Positions 37,234-46,843 of a DNA stretch of 64,000 bases are shown piece after piece (within the stretch, counting starts at the first letter, position 1; each line of letters starts with the position of its first letter). The stretch comes from Pseudoalteromonas rubra (GTDB lineage: Bacteria > Pseudomonadota > Gammaproteobacteria > Enterobacterales > Alteromonadaceae). The DNA lies in the NCBI RefSeq assembly GCF_005887115.1, contig NZ_PNCJ01000017.1, positions 310,001 to 374,000 on the forward strand, given 5' to 3'. Made by a program: the position numbers and the translations under genes. The notes beneath the pieces were generated by a model. The model was given only the letters and a program-made list of their open reading frames with translations. It ran no database searches and was not told the origin of the DNA.

Positions 37234-38106
37234 ATGCTAACTATCACCAACTTATCTAAACATTTCGACAGTCATTGCGCGCTTAAGCAGGTTTCTTTTT
37301 CCGTAGAGCCGGGCACGGTATTAACCATTTTAGGCCCCAATGGCGCTGGCAAAACCACCTTGTTTAAAATACTGGCCGGCTTATCTCACGACTATCAGGG
37401 CAGCATCTGTTTTGGCCCGGACCAAAAGTTGCAGGCGCATGATATCGGGTTTGTATTTGACTCTTCCAGGGCGTTTTACCCCAAATTGACGGCATTTGAA
37501 AACCTTCGCTACTTTGGCGTTTTAAAAGGGTTATCACGGCGGGTTGCAAAAGACACTGCGCAGCAACTTCTTTTGAAGTTTAACTTATCAGACAAAGCCC
37601 GGCAGCAGGTGCAACTGCTATCCAGAGGTATGCAACAGCGCCTCGCATTGTGCCTTTCACTGATCTCCAGCCCTAAAGTTTTGTTGCTTGATGAGCCCAC
37701 GTTAGGGCTAGATATTGAGAGTCAGAAAGAGCTTGAAGCATGTATTGAACAAGTCAAAGAGACAGGCACTATTGTCCTGATAGCGACACACCAGATGGAT
37801 ACGGCGCAGCGACTCGGTAATTATTCATTACTGCTTAATAAAGGGGAAGTGGTACGCTTTGGCAATACACAAACCTTACTGGCTAGCACTAGCGGTGAGC
37901 AGTACACCATTACAACGCAGCATACGCTTCCTGAGGTGCTCCCTATGCAGTGTGAGCGATTGTCTGAGCAGTCACTCAGGTTTGACACCGCTGTGAGCAG
38001 CCTTAATGAGATGCTGACATTGCTCACGCGATTTAACATCGTCACCGTTGAAAGACATCAGGCCAGTCTGGAAGGGTTGATCCGCAGGGAGTTAAACTTA
38101 TTATGA
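37234..38106 (+). CDS. ABC exporter ATP-binding protein
   Basis: A 290-residue ABC ATPase with Walker A GPNGAGKTT, a signature-like LSRGMQQRL, Walker B VLLLDEPTLGLD and the switch His in IATHQMD. The signature departs from LSGGQ (Gly to Arg at the third position). The C-terminal 80 residues form an accessory domain. It belongs to the CcmA/drug- or peptide-export class. It overlaps the permease gene by ATGA. The substrate is unknown. The start ATG at 37234 has only a weak ribosome-binding site (GGGA). Confidence 0.9.
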   Translation: MLTITNLSKHFDSHCALKQVSFSVEPGTVLTILGPNGAGKTTLFKILAGLSHDYQGSICFGPDQKLQAHDIGFVFDSSRAFYPKLTAFENLRYFGVLKGLSRRVAKDTAQQLLLKFNLSDKARQQVQLLSRGMQQRLALCLSLISSPKVLLLDEPTLGLDIESQKELEACIEQVKETGTIVLIATHQMDTAQRLGNYSLLLNKGEVVRFGNTQTLLASTSGEQYTITTQHTLPEVLPMQCERLSEQSLRFDTAVSSLNEMLTLLTRFNIVTVERHQASLEGLIRRELNLL

Positions 38107-38858
38107 ATTTTATGACTTTACTCGGGCTGGAGCTCCATCGAAAGTGGGTGACTTCAAAGCGATACCCGCTGAACTTTTATGCCAGTATTGTCTTTGCTGC
38201 TGTCATTCTCATCCTGGTTATTTCGGGCGCCTCTTATCTGTCTGGCGGGGCATTATCTTTGCAGCGGATGGAATCTTTGGTTTTGGGGTATTACCTGTGG
38301 ACACTGACGGTGGGTATTTCATCTGCCGCCGCTGAAGAGATTGTTGAAGACGCCAAGTTAGGTACGTTACCACATATTTTAACGTCAGCGACATCCCTGT
38401 TTAGTGTATTGCTGGCACGCAAAGTGGTGCTGGTTCTGTATCAGTTGCTGGTTGTGGGTGTTGGGTTTGCATTTATCAATTGGTATTTTGACCTGCAAGT
38501 GCGCTTTCATCCGTTGATGCTGCTGGTCTTTTTGCAGGTAGTCGTTGCTGGGTTTGCGGTGTCTTACCTGTTAGGCGCCATCGCCCTGATAAATAAGCAG
38601 ATGAGTACCTTTGTTGCTTTTGTTCAGCTGCTCCTGCTCATGGTGTTTTTGGTACCAATAGAGAGTGAGCTAAGCCTCTATATCCCCGTCAGTGGTTCGA
38701 TGTATTTGCTCAGATCTTTAGCCGGTGGCATACCTGTCGAAGCAAGCCAGATGGTGCTCGCAAGCCTGCCCAGTGTTATTTTATTTATGCTGAGTTCGCT
38801 GTTTTTCCACTTTATGTATAAACAGGCCAAGCGCCGGGATGTGGTCACTCAGCTGTAA
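38103..38858 (+). CDS. ABC exporter membrane protein
   Basis: A 251-residue integral membrane protein with about six helices (near 26-48, 58-78, 102-126, 138-162, 166-186 and 220-243) and no periplasmic domain. It is translationally coupled to the ATPase, giving a half-transporter pair of the ABC-2 type that would assemble as a dimer. The EEIVEDAKLGTL segment at the start of an inner loop resembles the elbow region of ABC-2 permeases. The substrate is unknown. Confidence 0.85.
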   Translation: MNFMTLLGLELHRKWVTSKRYPLNFYASIVFAAVILILVISGASYLSGGALSLQRMESLVLGYYLWTLTVGISSAAAEEIVEDAKLGTLPHILTSATSLFSVLLARKVVLVLYQLLVVGVGFAFINWYFDLQVRFHPLMLLVFLQVVVAGFAVSYLLGAIALINKQMSTFVAFVQLLLLMVFLVPIESELSLYIPVSGSMYLLRSLAGGIPVEASQMVLASLPSVILFMLSSLFFHFMYKQAKRRDVVTQL

Positions 38859-38875
38859 CGGGTAAAACCAGCGCC

Positions 38876-38902
38876 AAAGAGCCCAAGTTTACCGGGCTTT
38901 TT
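38876..38902 (+). terminator. Intrinsic terminator of the ABC operon
   Basis: AGCCC and GGGCT pair around nine bases, extended by A/T pairs, followed by five T. Confidence 0.8.
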
Positions 38903-39071
38903 GCTCTGCCAGATACGCCTGCACATCTTCGCATTGCGCACAAATAGATGGCCTCACCGTAATGGTGACGTCAATGGAGTCAAAGTGGATCTCTTCGCCT
39001 AAGAATAATGTGGCATCGACTAATGCAGATGCCGCAGCTATTAATTCCAGTTGAGCAGAGCGATATTGGCG
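38889..39071 (-). pseudogene. Possible C-terminal gene remnant
   Basis: An open frame of 60 codons ends at TAA 38889-38891 and has no ATG, GTG or TTG start before the in-frame stop at 39072-39074, which lies in the lipoprotein gene. Its translation looks gene-like: ELIAAASALVDATLFLGEEI, then DVTITVRPSICAQCEDVQAY, with a Cys-x2-Cys pair and natural codon use. It may be the tail of a gene whose 5' part was lost when the lipoprotein gene arrived. A chance open frame is possible. Confidence 0.3.
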
Positions 39072-39649
39072 TTACCTTCGTAACGGAAGGTTAGGTTTAC
39101 TTTGGCACCTGTTGCTCGCATAGAATACAACTGGTCACAGTCTACATATTCGGTGCAGGTAAAGGGTTTACCCAAGAAACGATAGCCTTGTTCTTTGTCA
39201 TCATACACCAGAGTATCTGGCTGTAAATTTACATCTGACAGAATGTATTCAGTCCCAATATTATCCTCTTTTACCGAGCTTATGGCTTTGAGTTGAACCT
39301 TTTTGCTTGAAGCGTCGGCAGGCGTATTATTGACCTCTGACTCTGTCACCTCTAGCTGGTAGTGGTGGCCCCATTGATATTCAAACCCTTCAATCAAGCC
39401 ATAATGCAATGAATAGCTTTCCTCATCAGAGGGTTTGACCCTGAGACATAATTGTTGTGCCACTCCGGTACAATGTTGAGCGTAAGCATCAATGCTCCAA
39501 ACCTGTGTTTTTGTTTCTGCACGCTCATTTTTATTCTGTAACGATGGTGCAGCGCTGGAGTCTGATGAGCCGCACCCTGCGAGATAAAGCACCGCCACGC
39601 TGGAGATGAGCGCTTGCCTGCTGAGTAATGTCATTTTTGTCATGTCCAT
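39041..39649 (-). CDS. DUF4377 lipoprotein
   Basis: A 202-residue putative lipoprotein. The signal peptide ends in the lipobox LAGC (Cys26), followed by a Ser-rich linker. The mature part carries a DUF4377-like motif: YAQHCTGVAQQLCLRVKPS, then YGLIEGFEYQWGHHYQLEV. Other members are envelope lipoproteins of unknown function, sometimes next to heat-shock HslJ-like domains. Two further cysteines, in FTCTEYVDCDQ, may pair. It is monocistronic; its end overlaps the possible gene remnant. Confidence 0.75.
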   Translation of the reverse strand: MDMTKMTLLSRQALISSVAVLYLAGCGSSDSSAAPSLQNKNERAETKTQVWSIDAYAQHCTGVAQQLCLRVKPSDEESYSLHYGLIEGFEYQWGHHYQLEVTESEVNNTPADASSKKVQLKAISSVKEDNIGTEYILSDVNLQPDTLVYDDKEQGYRFLGKPFTCTEYVDCDQLYSMRATGAKVNLTFRYEGNANIALLNWN

Positions 39650-39750
39650 ATTCCTTGTTTATTTGACTACACGATGATGTTAACTGTACCCCGTTTGTGT
39701 TTCAATTGGTGTCGACAGATTAATCGGGCATATTTAAAAAAGGCACTAAT

Positions 39751-41097
39751 GTGTATGACTTGCAGAAATTATTCAGTCACTTGAAAAAATTAACCTTAAA
39801 TAGAAATACTCAACCGGAGCAGGTAGTGACTATTGAAGAGCTCATTAAATTGAGTCAGGATTATGACGGTCACAAACGAGAAAACGCCGTTTTAAGGTTA
39901 GGTATGATGGGCGATCCGGTGGCTATTCCCTGTCTAATTATCCGGGTGAATGATTGGGTGCCTCACGTTAGAGGTGCGGCAGTAAAAGCGTTGAGCAAGT
40001 TGATGGTAGACGAAAATGTTGAGGCCTTTATTCAGTGCCTTCCTCAAGTATATCATCTACAGGACTGCCATAGAGCCAGTCATCAAGATGTTATTCGGCA
40101 AGTAGAGACTTTTCTGTTAACAGAAACAAACCGAGGCCATTTGTTGGCAGCTGTTCAAAGCGCAAACAGTTATGTAGCCAGGCTCTGCTTGAATTTAGTC
40201 ATTGAACATCAGATTGTTGATGCCCAAACGCTGTTACCTATGGCCTTTGCGAGTAAAGATGTCTTAGTCAGGGCCCATGCTTTTCGCTGGTCTGGCGTTC
40301 ACTATCCGCAAGTGCTGGAGAAGTACTACCTAAGCTTATTAAATGATAAGTTTATGCCAATCCGAAAGGCCTCATTAAAGCACCTACTAATGGCCACTTA
40401 CAGTGCTCAGGTAGCTGAAAAAGGACTAGTTGATCGCCATTCGTCGGTACGTGAGCTGGCTGTAAAGCACTGCCTGGAAAATGGTAATGATGTTGTGGCA
40501 TTTTACAGGGAGCATCTTACTAAAGACTCAAGTACTAAGGCGGCTATCTGGGGGCTTGGCTATCTTAAGTGTGTTGATGCACTAGACAAGATCAAATTCT
40601 TTTATCAGCATGGCGCACCCTCTCTCAGAAAGCAGGCGCTAAACAGTTTATTGAAGTTAGACTCCCACAATAGTAAGGCTTATCTGTTGAACGGGCTAAA
40701 AGATCCCTCTCCTTCAGTATGCAAGGAGGCAGCAAGACTGATTGTAAAAACACGGGTCTACCTGAATGCGAAAGCGTTGATGGATATCATTTGTGGCTCA
40801 GATCATCCGCATACCGCACGAGCATGTGTCGCGCTGTCTCATCAAATCAATAAGTGGGAAAGAGTGGTATTTTTACTGATGCTAATGTCAAACGAGCAGG
40901 TCGTTTCTATATTTGATGAACGTCATATTAAATCAGAGCTGGCGAATTGGGGGGATGACTATAACCGTTCATTTATCCAGCCTACGCAAGCGCAAATTTA
41001 TGAGATCCGCGTGTTAATGGCGGGAGTGCCCGCAACCAGGTTTAGTGAACACTTCCGCAGCTTTGCGCACGCCCTTAAAACGTTGGGCATTCATTAA
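39751..41097 (+). CDS. HEAT-repeat protein
   Basis: A 448-residue, almost wholly helical protein with HEAT-like repeats, for example RENAVLRLGMMGDPVAIPCL, then PHVRGAAVKALSKLM, SSVRELAVKHCLENG and PSVCKEAARLIVK. No signal peptide or catalytic motif is visible, so it is probably a cytoplasmic protein-binding scaffold. The start is GTG at 39751 with AAGG upstream. A bidirectional terminator separates it from yicC. The partner is unknown. Confidence 0.75.
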   Translation: MYDLQKLFSHLKKLTLNRNTQPEQVVTIEELIKLSQDYDGHKRENAVLRLGMMGDPVAIPCLIIRVNDWVPHVRGAAVKALSKLMVDENVEAFIQCLPQVYHLQDCHRASHQDVIRQVETFLLTETNRGHLLAAVQSANSYVARLCLNLVIEHQIVDAQTLLPMAFASKDVLVRAHAFRWSGVHYPQVLEKYYLSLLNDKFMPIRKASLKHLLMATYSAQVAEKGLVDRHSSVRELAVKHCLENGNDVVAFYREHLTKDSSTKAAIWGLGYLKCVDALDKIKFFYQHGAPSLRKQALNSLLKLDSHNSKAYLLNGLKDPSPSVCKEAARLIVKTRVYLNAKALMDIICGSDHPHTARACVALSHQINKWERVVFLLMLMSNEQVVSIFDERHIKSELANWGDDYNRSFIQPTQAQIYEIRVLMAGVPATRFSEHFRSFAHALKTLGIH

Positions 41098-41170
41098 AGA
41101 GTAATTTAATCATTTTGTTATATCTGCATGAGGGGCGGCAGAGGCAATGAAGTGCGGGAGTGTTGAACTA

Positions 41171-41195
41171 AAAAGCCCCAACAGCTGGGGCTTTT
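41171..41195. terminator. Bidirectional terminator, HEAT gene / yicC
   Basis: AAAAGCCCCA and TGGGGCTTTT pair around ACAGC with A/T ends for both strands. Confidence 0.9.
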
Positions 41196-41213
41196 CAACG
41201 AGTTTAGTTTTAA

Positions 41214-42074
41214 TCACTCAATATTCTGGATCTGCTCGCGCATTTGCTCAATCAGTACCTTAAGTTCAACGGCGGCGTTGGTGATCTCGGTATTGATGGA
41301 TTTAGACGCCAGGGTGTTAGATTCACGGTTGAACTCTTGCATCATAAAGTCCAGACGTCGGCCACATGCGCCGCCTTTTTTCAAAATCTTATGGGTTTCT
41401 TTAACGTGTGACTTGAGGCGGTCGAGTTCTTCTGCCACGTCCTGTTTTTGCGCCAAATAGATAAGTTCCTGCTCCAGGCGGTTCTCGTCGATTTCGGCTT
41501 TCAGGTCTTCCAGCTTAGCGGTGAGTTTTTCACGCTGCCATTTGGCGACTTCCGGCATATGGCCTTCGACGATGGCTACCTGCTCCAGAATACTGTCCAG
41601 GCGGGTAGTGATCATGGTTTCCAGGTTGTTACCTTCACTGGCGCGTGCGGCTTTAAAGTCTTCAACCAGCGCATCAAAGCCTTTTAACAACTCGCTATTC
41701 ACTGTGTCCAGATCCACTTCTTCGGCTTCCATGACGCCTGGCCAACGCAGGATATCAGTAGGATTGATCTCGCCACCGCTGTGCGATTGCACCCACTTGG
41801 CGTTTTCAATCAGCTGCTTGCTCAGGGTTTCGTTGATCGACAGCTGACCTACGTGCGCCGGGTTGGCGGTGAACTTTAAAAATACTTCCACTTTACCGCG
41901 CTGTAAGTGTTTGCGCAGGCGCTCGCGAATAACCGGCTCCAGGCCACGGAATTGCTCCGGTGCGCGGATAAAGGTTTCAAGATAGCGTTGGTTTACGGAG
42001 CGGATCTCCCACACACCGGTGCCCCAGTCGCCCTTGATCTCTTTACGGGCATAAGCGGTCATACTATGGATCAT
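41214..42074 (-). CDS. yicC: YicC family endoribonuclease
   Basis: YicC proteins are endoribonucleases; in E. coli YicC has been linked to small-RNA decay. The N-terminus MIHSMTAYARKEIKGDWG, then EIRSVNQRYLETFIRAPEQF, and the C-terminal DUF1732 part with LKKGGACGRRLDFMMQEFNR are diagnostic. At 286 residues the length is normal. It is divergent from rph, as in E. coli. Confidence 0.95.
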   Translation of the reverse strand: MIHSMTAYARKEIKGDWGTGVWEIRSVNQRYLETFIRAPEQFRGLEPVIRERLRKHLQRGKVEVFLKFTANPAHVGQLSINETLSKQLIENAKWVQSHSGGEINPTDILRWPGVMEAEEVDLDTVNSELLKGFDALVEDFKAARASEGNNLETMITTRLDSILEQVAIVEGHMPEVAKWQREKLTAKLEDLKAEIDENRLEQELIYLAQKQDVAEELDRLKSHVKETHKILKKGGACGRRLDFMMQEFNRESNTLASKSINTEITNAAVELKVLIEQMREQIQNIE

Positions 42075-42262
42075 ATAAGTTCCTAATCTAATTTAAGGTT
42101 GTGGCGTGTCTGCATGTGGTGACCAAAGGGTCAGCGCTGTCGTTGCTGAACACACACATCGCCATGAACGAAACACCGCCATTATAGCTGAAACATCGGC
42201 CAGCTCTAGTGGCTGGGCGTGAATTATTCGCGATCCGCATGGCATAGCGCCTGGGAACCCTT

Positions 42263-42268
42263 TATAAT
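42263..42268 (+). promoter_or_regulatory. Candidate -10 of rph-pyrE
   Basis: TATAAT lies 32 bases upstream of rph in the yicC-rph divergent gap. A matching -35 is poor (TGGCAT at 17 bases). Confidence 0.4.
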
Positions 42269-42299
42269 ATCGCGAAACTTTGATCATAGGGGAAGGTGG

Positions 42300-43013
42300 A
42301 TGCGTCCAAGCGAAAGAACTGCAAATCAAATCAGACCGGTAACTTTTACACGTAACTATACTATGCATGCCGAGGGCTCGGTGCTGGTAGAGTTTGGCAA
42401 CACTAAGGTGTTGTGTACTGCCACGGTTGAAGCGGGGGTACCGCGTTTTATGAAAGGCCAGGGCAAAGGCTGGATCACTGCAGAATACGGGATGCTTCCG
42501 CGTTCTACTCATACGCGTAATGGTCGTGAAGCGGCAAAAGGCAAGCAGGGCGGTCGTACTATGGAAATCCAACGTTTGATCGCGCGTGCATTGCGTGCCG
42601 CGGTTGATTTGAGCGCGCTGGGTGAAAACACCATTACTATCGACTGTGATGTCCTGCAGGCCGACGGTGGTACACGTACTGCGTCTATCAGCGGTGCTTG
42701 TGTTGCTTTGGTTGATGCGCTGACGCACATGCGTGCCAAGGGCATGATCAACGCGAACCCGCTGAAGTTTATGATTGCGGCTATCTCTGTGGGCGTATAC
42801 AACGGCGAAGCCATTACCGATCTGGAATACCTGGAAGACTCAGAAGCCGAGACCGACATGAACGTGATCATGACCGAAACCGGCAAACTGATTGAAGTAC
42901 AAGGTACAGCTGAGGGCGAACCTTTCTCATTTGAAGAGCTGGATGAGTTGCTGGCACTGGCTAAGCATTCAATTCGTGAGATCATCGACCTGCAAAAACA
43001 GGCACTGGCATAA
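42300..43013 (+). CDS. rph: Ribonuclease PH
   Basis: RNase PH trims tRNA 3' ends phosphorolytically. The start [20 protein letters not shown] is the family N-terminus, with AGGGGAAGG upstream; the frame opens earlier at 42219 but that extension is not family-like. Phosphate-binding Arg residues in [19 protein letters not shown] and the core [18 protein letters not shown] are intact. Length is 237 residues, full length, unlike the frameshifted rph of E. coli K-12. It is followed after 25 bases by pyrE. Confidence 0.97.
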   Translation: MRPSERTANQIRPVTFTRNYTMHAEGSVLVEFGNTKVLCTATVEAGVPRFMKGQGKGWITAEYGMLPRSTHTRNGREAAKGKQGGRTMEIQRLIARALRAAVDLSALGENTITIDCDVLQADGGTRTASISGACVALVDALTHMRAKGMINANPLKFMIAAISVGVYNGEAITDLEYLEDSEAETDMNVIMTETGKLIEVQGTAEGEPFSFEELDELLALAKHSIREIIDLQKQALA

Positions 43014-43038
43014 GTATTCGTAAATAAGAAGGTATCGT

Positions 43039-43683
43039 ATGAAACAGTATCAAAAAGACTTTATTGAATTTGCTCTGCAAAAGCAGGTGCTGAAGTTTGG
43101 TGAGTTTACGCTTAAATCTGGCCGTACCAGCCCTTATTTCTTCAATGCGGGCCTGTTCAATACGGGCCGTGATCTGGCACGTTTAGGTCGTTTTTACGCA
43201 GCCGCATTGGAAGATGCTGGCATTGCGTACGATGTCCTGTTTGGTCCGGCGTATAAAGGGATCCCAATTGCGACCACCACTGCCGTGGCACTGGCAGATC
43301 ACTACGACAAAGACGTACCATACTGCTTTAACCGTAAAGAGAAAAAGCAGCACGGTGAAGGCGGCAACCTGGTAGGGTCTGAGCTGACTGGCCGTATCAT
43401 GCTGGTGGATGATGTGATCACGGCAGGCACGGCTATCCGTGAGTCGATGGAGATCATTGCTGCCAATGACGCCGATCTGGCCGGTGTGCTGATTGCCTTG
43501 GATCGTCAGGAAAAAGGTAAAGGTGAGTTGTCTGCCATTCAGGAAGTTGAGCGTGACTTTAATACCGCTGTGGTATCTATCGTGAAACTGGCTGATTTAA
43601 TCACTTACCTTGAACAGCAAGGTGATATGGCCGAGCACCTGGAAGCGGTAAAAGCGTATCGTGACCAGTACGGTGTTGCTTAA
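43039..43683 (+). CDS. pyrE: Orotate phosphoribosyltransferase
   Basis: PyrE joins orotate and PRPP to give OMP in pyrimidine synthesis. The PRPP-binding motif is [17 protein letters not shown], and [15 protein letters not shown] plus [11 protein letters not shown] (catalytic loop) are present. At 214 residues it matches E. coli. The rph-pyrE gap is only 25 bases, too short for the UTP-sensing attenuator known in E. coli. Confidence 0.97.
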   Translation: MKQYQKDFIEFALQKQVLKFGEFTLKSGRTSPYFFNAGLFNTGRDLARLGRFYAAALEDAGIAYDVLFGPAYKGIPIATTTAVALADHYDKDVPYCFNRKEKKQHGEGGNLVGSELTGRIMLVDDVITAGTAIRESMEIIAANDADLAGVLIALDRQEKGKGELSAIQEVERDFNTAVVSIVKLADLITYLEQQGDMAEHLEAVKAYRDQYGVA

Positions 43684-43710
43684 TTAAGTAGACCGTTAAA
43701 ATCGTATTTA

Positions 43711-43747
43711 AAAACCGGCTTGGGTGACGTACTTAAGCCGGTTTTTT
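43711..43747 (+). terminator. Intrinsic terminator of rph-pyrE
   Basis: AAAACCGGCTT and AAGCCGGTTTT pair around a 13-base loop, followed by further T. Confidence 0.9.
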
Positions 43748-43875
43748 CATGCCTGAAAAAGCGACTTTGTACCAGCTGCAAAAGTGTTTTGTGTGGTTCT
43801 GCTCACAAAACCAGCCAAGGTTCAGGCGAGTATGATAACCTAAGCGGGTTAGTCAGCTTATTAGTTAATAAAATC

Positions 43876-45225
43876 ATGCATATTCACATTCTTGGGATCT
43901 GTGGCACCTTTATGGGTGGCATTGCGGCGATTGCGAAGTCGCTGGGCCACAAGGTGACGGGATCCGACCAAAACGTTTATCCACCTATGAGCACTCAGCT
44001 GGAGTCGCTTGGTATTGAATTAACCCAGGGCTATGATCCGGCCCAGCTGGACCCGGCACCCGATATGGTGGTGATTGGCAATGCCATGAGCCGGGGGAAC
44101 GCCTGTGTGGAATATGTACTGGAGCGCGGCTTGCCTTATACCTCAGGCCCTGAATGGCTAAAACATCATGTGCTGCAAAACAGATGGGTACTGGCGGTGG
44201 CCGGTACGCATGGTAAAACCACCACCGCCAGTATGCTGGCCTGGTTGCTGGAATATGCAGGATTACGCCCGGGTTTTCTGATTGGTGGCATAGTGCAAAA
44301 TTTTGGGGTGTCGGCACGCACCAGTGATACCCCGTTTTTTGTCATTGAGGCCGATGAATACGACACAGCGTTTTTTGATAAGCGCAGTAAGTTTGTTCAT
44401 TACCTGCCGCGCACCCTGATCATGAATAACCTGGAGTTCGATCACGCCGATATTTTTGCTGATCTGGCCGCCATTCAGACCCAGTTCCACCATTTACTTC
44501 GTACCTTACCCGCGCAGGGTAAAGCGATTTACCCGGCAGCGGATAAACCCCTGTGCGAAGTGATAGACAAAGGCTTTTGGAGCCAGCAAGAAACCCTGGG
44601 GGGCGACTGGGATTATCGTCTGTGTCAAGCCGATGGCAGCCAGTTTGAGGTGTTACTGAACAACGAAAGTCAGGGCACTGTGAGTTGGCAGGCCATTGGT
44701 GAGCATAACGTCAAAAATGCCCTGATGGCCATTGCGGCTGCCCGTCATGTGGGGATTCCTGTGTCTGTCAGTATTGAGGCGCTCGGTGAATTTATCTCGC
44801 CCAAGCGACGCATGGAATTGCTGGGGGAGGTAAACGGCGTGTGTGTGTATGACGATTTTGCACATCACCCTACGGCCATTGAAACCACTTTGGCAGGATT
44901 ACGTGCCAAAGTGGGCGATGCCCGCATCACTGCGATTTTGGAACCACGCTCCAATACCATGAAAATGGGCGTCCACCAGCAAACCCTGATGGACTCGCTG
45001 GCGGCAGCCGATGAGGTGATGTTGTTTGAGCCGCCCAACCTCAGCTGGTCATTGCAAGACGCGGCTAAGCGGGCGGGCTATGACTGCTATCACAACACAG
45101 ATGACATCGTCGCGGCGGCGGCGGCCAAAGCAAAACCGGGTGAACACGTCTTGATCATGAGCAACGGTGGGTTTAATGGGATCCACACCGCAGTGTTAAG
45201 TGCACTGCGCGAAAAGAGGTCATAA
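43876..45225 (+). CDS. mpl: UDP-MurNAc:L-alanyl-gamma-D-glutamyl-meso-diaminopimelate ligase
   Basis: Mpl recycles the murein tripeptide by ligating it directly to UDP-MurNAc. It is a Mur ligase: N-terminal [23 protein letters not shown]-binding [32 protein letters not shown] and the C-terminal [12 protein letters not shown]. The frame opens at 43720 but the first 52 codons do not resemble the family; ATG 43876 gives 449 residues (E. coli 457). No clear ribosome-binding site precedes it. UbiX follows after 4 bases. Confidence 0.94.
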   Translation: MHIHILGICGTFMGGIAAIAKSLGHKVTGSDQNVYPPMSTQLESLGIELTQGYDPAQLDPAPDMVVIGNAMSRGNACVEYVLERGLPYTSGPEWLKHHVLQNRWVLAVAGTHGKTTTASMLAWLLEYAGLRPGFLIGGIVQNFGVSARTSDTPFFVIEADEYDTAFFDKRSKFVHYLPRTLIMNNLEFDHADIFADLAAIQTQFHHLLRTLPAQGKAIYPAADKPLCEVIDKGFWSQQETLGGDWDYRLCQADGSQFEVLLNNESQGTVSWQAIGEHNVKNALMAIAAARHVGIPVSVSIEALGEFISPKRRMELLGEVNGVCVYDDFAHHPTAIETTLAGLRAKVGDARITAILEPRSNTMKMGVHQQTLMDSLAAADEVMLFEPPNLSWSLQDAAKRAGYDCYHNTDDIVAAAAAKAKPGEHVLIMSNGGFNGIHTAVLSALREKRS

Positions 45226-45229
45226 AGTT

Positions 45230-45847
45230 ATGTCACAATTTAAGCCGGCCATTACGCTGGCATTTAGCGGCGCATCCGGCGCGCCATATGGTTTGCGTTT
45301 ACTCGAAGTGCTGGTGGCGCTGGATTATCAGGTTTATGTGCTGATCTCCAGTGCGGCGCGAGTGGTGCTGGACACCGAATCTAACATCAAGTTATCTGGC
45401 AACGAAGGCAAGGCCACAGCACAGCTCAGTGAGCTCTATCAGGCCAGGGCTGGGCAGATCCAGGTGTTTGGTAAAGACAACTGGTTCAGCCCGGTGGCGT
45501 CGGGCTCTGCGGCGCCCAAGAAAATGGTGGTCTGCCCGTGCAGCGCGGGTAGCGTGTCGGCGATTGCCATGGGCGCGTCCGACAACCTGCTAGAGCGCGC
45601 GGCAGATGTGGTGATCAAAGAGCGCGGTGAACTGATCCTGGTGCCCAGAGAAACACCGTTCAGTGCCATTCATCTGGAAAATATGCTTAAACTGAGCCGC
45701 CTGGGGGTCACTATTATGCCTGCGGCGCCCGGGTTTTATCACCAGCCACAGAGCATCGAAGATCTTGTCGATTTTATGGTGGCGCGTATTTTAGATCATT
45801 TAGGCATAGAACATCAGCTGGCGAAACGCTGGGGCTATGGCGATTGA
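45230..45847 (+). CDS. ubiX: Flavin prenyltransferase UbiX
   Basis: UbiX makes the prenylated FMN cofactor used by UbiD decarboxylases in ubiquinone synthesis. The start [20 protein letters not shown] carries the flavin-binding SGASGA, and [20 protein letters not shown], then [16 protein letters not shown] are characteristic. ATG 45230 is used (205 residues), four bases after the mpl stop; an upstream in-frame start at 45200 overlaps mpl and is rejected. Confidence 0.94.
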   Translation: MSQFKPAITLAFSGASGAPYGLRLLEVLVALDYQVYVLISSAARVVLDTESNIKLSGNEGKATAQLSELYQARAGQIQVFGKDNWFSPVASGSAAPKKMVVCPCSAGSVSAIAMGASDNLLERAADVVIKERGELILVPRETPFSAIHLENMLKLSRLGVTIMPAAPGFYHQPQSIEDLVDFMVARILDHLGIEHQLAKRWGYGD

Positions 45848-45922
45848 TGCCACTCGGTTAAACAGCGTATTGGTACAAACAAGTGAAAACAACAACATGG
45901 GGATGTGAGGAAAAACAATAAG

Positions 45923-46843
45923 ATGACAAAGGCATTAAATATATCTGGCCTGCGTAAGGTCTACAGCAACGGCGTTGAAGCCGTTAAAGGAATTGATTTA
46001 CAGGTTGAGCAGGGCGACTTTTTCGCGTTGCTGGGCCCAAATGGTGCAGGTAAGTCGACGACCATAGGGGTTATTTCTTCTTTGGTGAACAAAACGGCGG
46101 GTCAGGTTGACGTATTTGGCCACAGCATAGATACCGACCTGGAAGCGGCCAAGTCTCACCTTGGCCTGGTGCCGCAGGAGTTCAATTTTAATCAGTTTGA
46201 AACCCTCAATCAGATTTTGGTCAATCAGGCCGGCTATTATGGTGTGCCGCGGGCGCTGGCCCATGAACGCGCCGAAAAATACCTGAAGCAACTGGGCTTG
46301 CTGGATAAAAAAGACAAGCAGGCACGCACCTTATCGGGCGGTATGAAACGCCGCCTGATGATTGCCCGTGCTTTGATGCATGAGCCAAAGCTGCTGATTT
46401 TGGATGAGCCCACTGCCGGGGTAGATATTGAGCTGCGCCGCTCTATGTGGGACTTCCTGCGTGAGATCAACGCGCAGGGGATCACCATTATCCTGACCAC
46501 CCATTATCTGGAAGAAGCTGAGCTGCTGTGTCGTAATATCGCCATTATCGATCAGGGCAAAATCGTCGAACATACGACCATTAAAGCCTTGCTGGCAAAG
46601 CTGGACAAAGAAACCTTTGTGCTGGACCTTAAAGCGCCCATCAACCCGGTAAAACTAGAGGGCTATGAGTATACCCTGACGGATGACCACACGTTGGAAG
46701 TCGAGGTGGCTAAGTCTCAGGGTCTGAATGGGGTGTTTACCCAGCTCAATGAGCAGGGCAATACGGTGCTGAGTATGCGAAATAAGGCAAACCGCCTGGA
46801 AGAGTTGTTTGTCGGATTACTGGAACAGGGGCGCAGCGAATGA
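45923..46843 (+). CDS. yadG: ABC transporter ATP-binding protein YadG
   Basis: A 306-residue ABC ATPase almost co-linear with E. coli YadG: it starts MTKALNISGLRKVY (YadG: MTIALEL), with Walker A GPNGAGKSTT, then LVPQEFNFNQFET, signature LSGGMKRRL, LLILDEPTAGVDIELRRSMW and THYLEEAE. The frame extends six codons upstream to a GTG at 45905; ATG 45923 is preferred by alignment. The transported substrate of YadGH is unknown. Confidence 0.93.
   Translation: MTKALNISGLRKVYSNGVEAVKGIDLQVEQGDFFALLGPNGAGKSTTIGVISSLVNKTAGQVDVFGHSIDTDLEAAKSHLGLVPQEFNFNQFETLNQILVNQAGYYGVPRALAHERAEKYLKQLGLLDKKDKQARTLSGGMKRRLMIARALMHEPKLLILDEPTAGVDIELRRSMWDFLREINAQGITIILTTHYLEEAELLCRNIAIIDQGKIVEHTTIKALLAKLDKETFVLDLKAPINPVKLEGYEYTLTDDHTLEVEVAKSQGLNGVFTQLNEQGNTVLSMRNKANRLEELFVGLLEQGRSE

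Noticed and set aside
42093..42728. 211-codon frame antisense to rph
   Set aside because: Overlaps the intact rph and its promoter; no family likeness.
43720..43875. 52-codon N-terminal extension of Mpl
   Set aside because: It overlaps the pyrE terminator and does not match Mur ligases.
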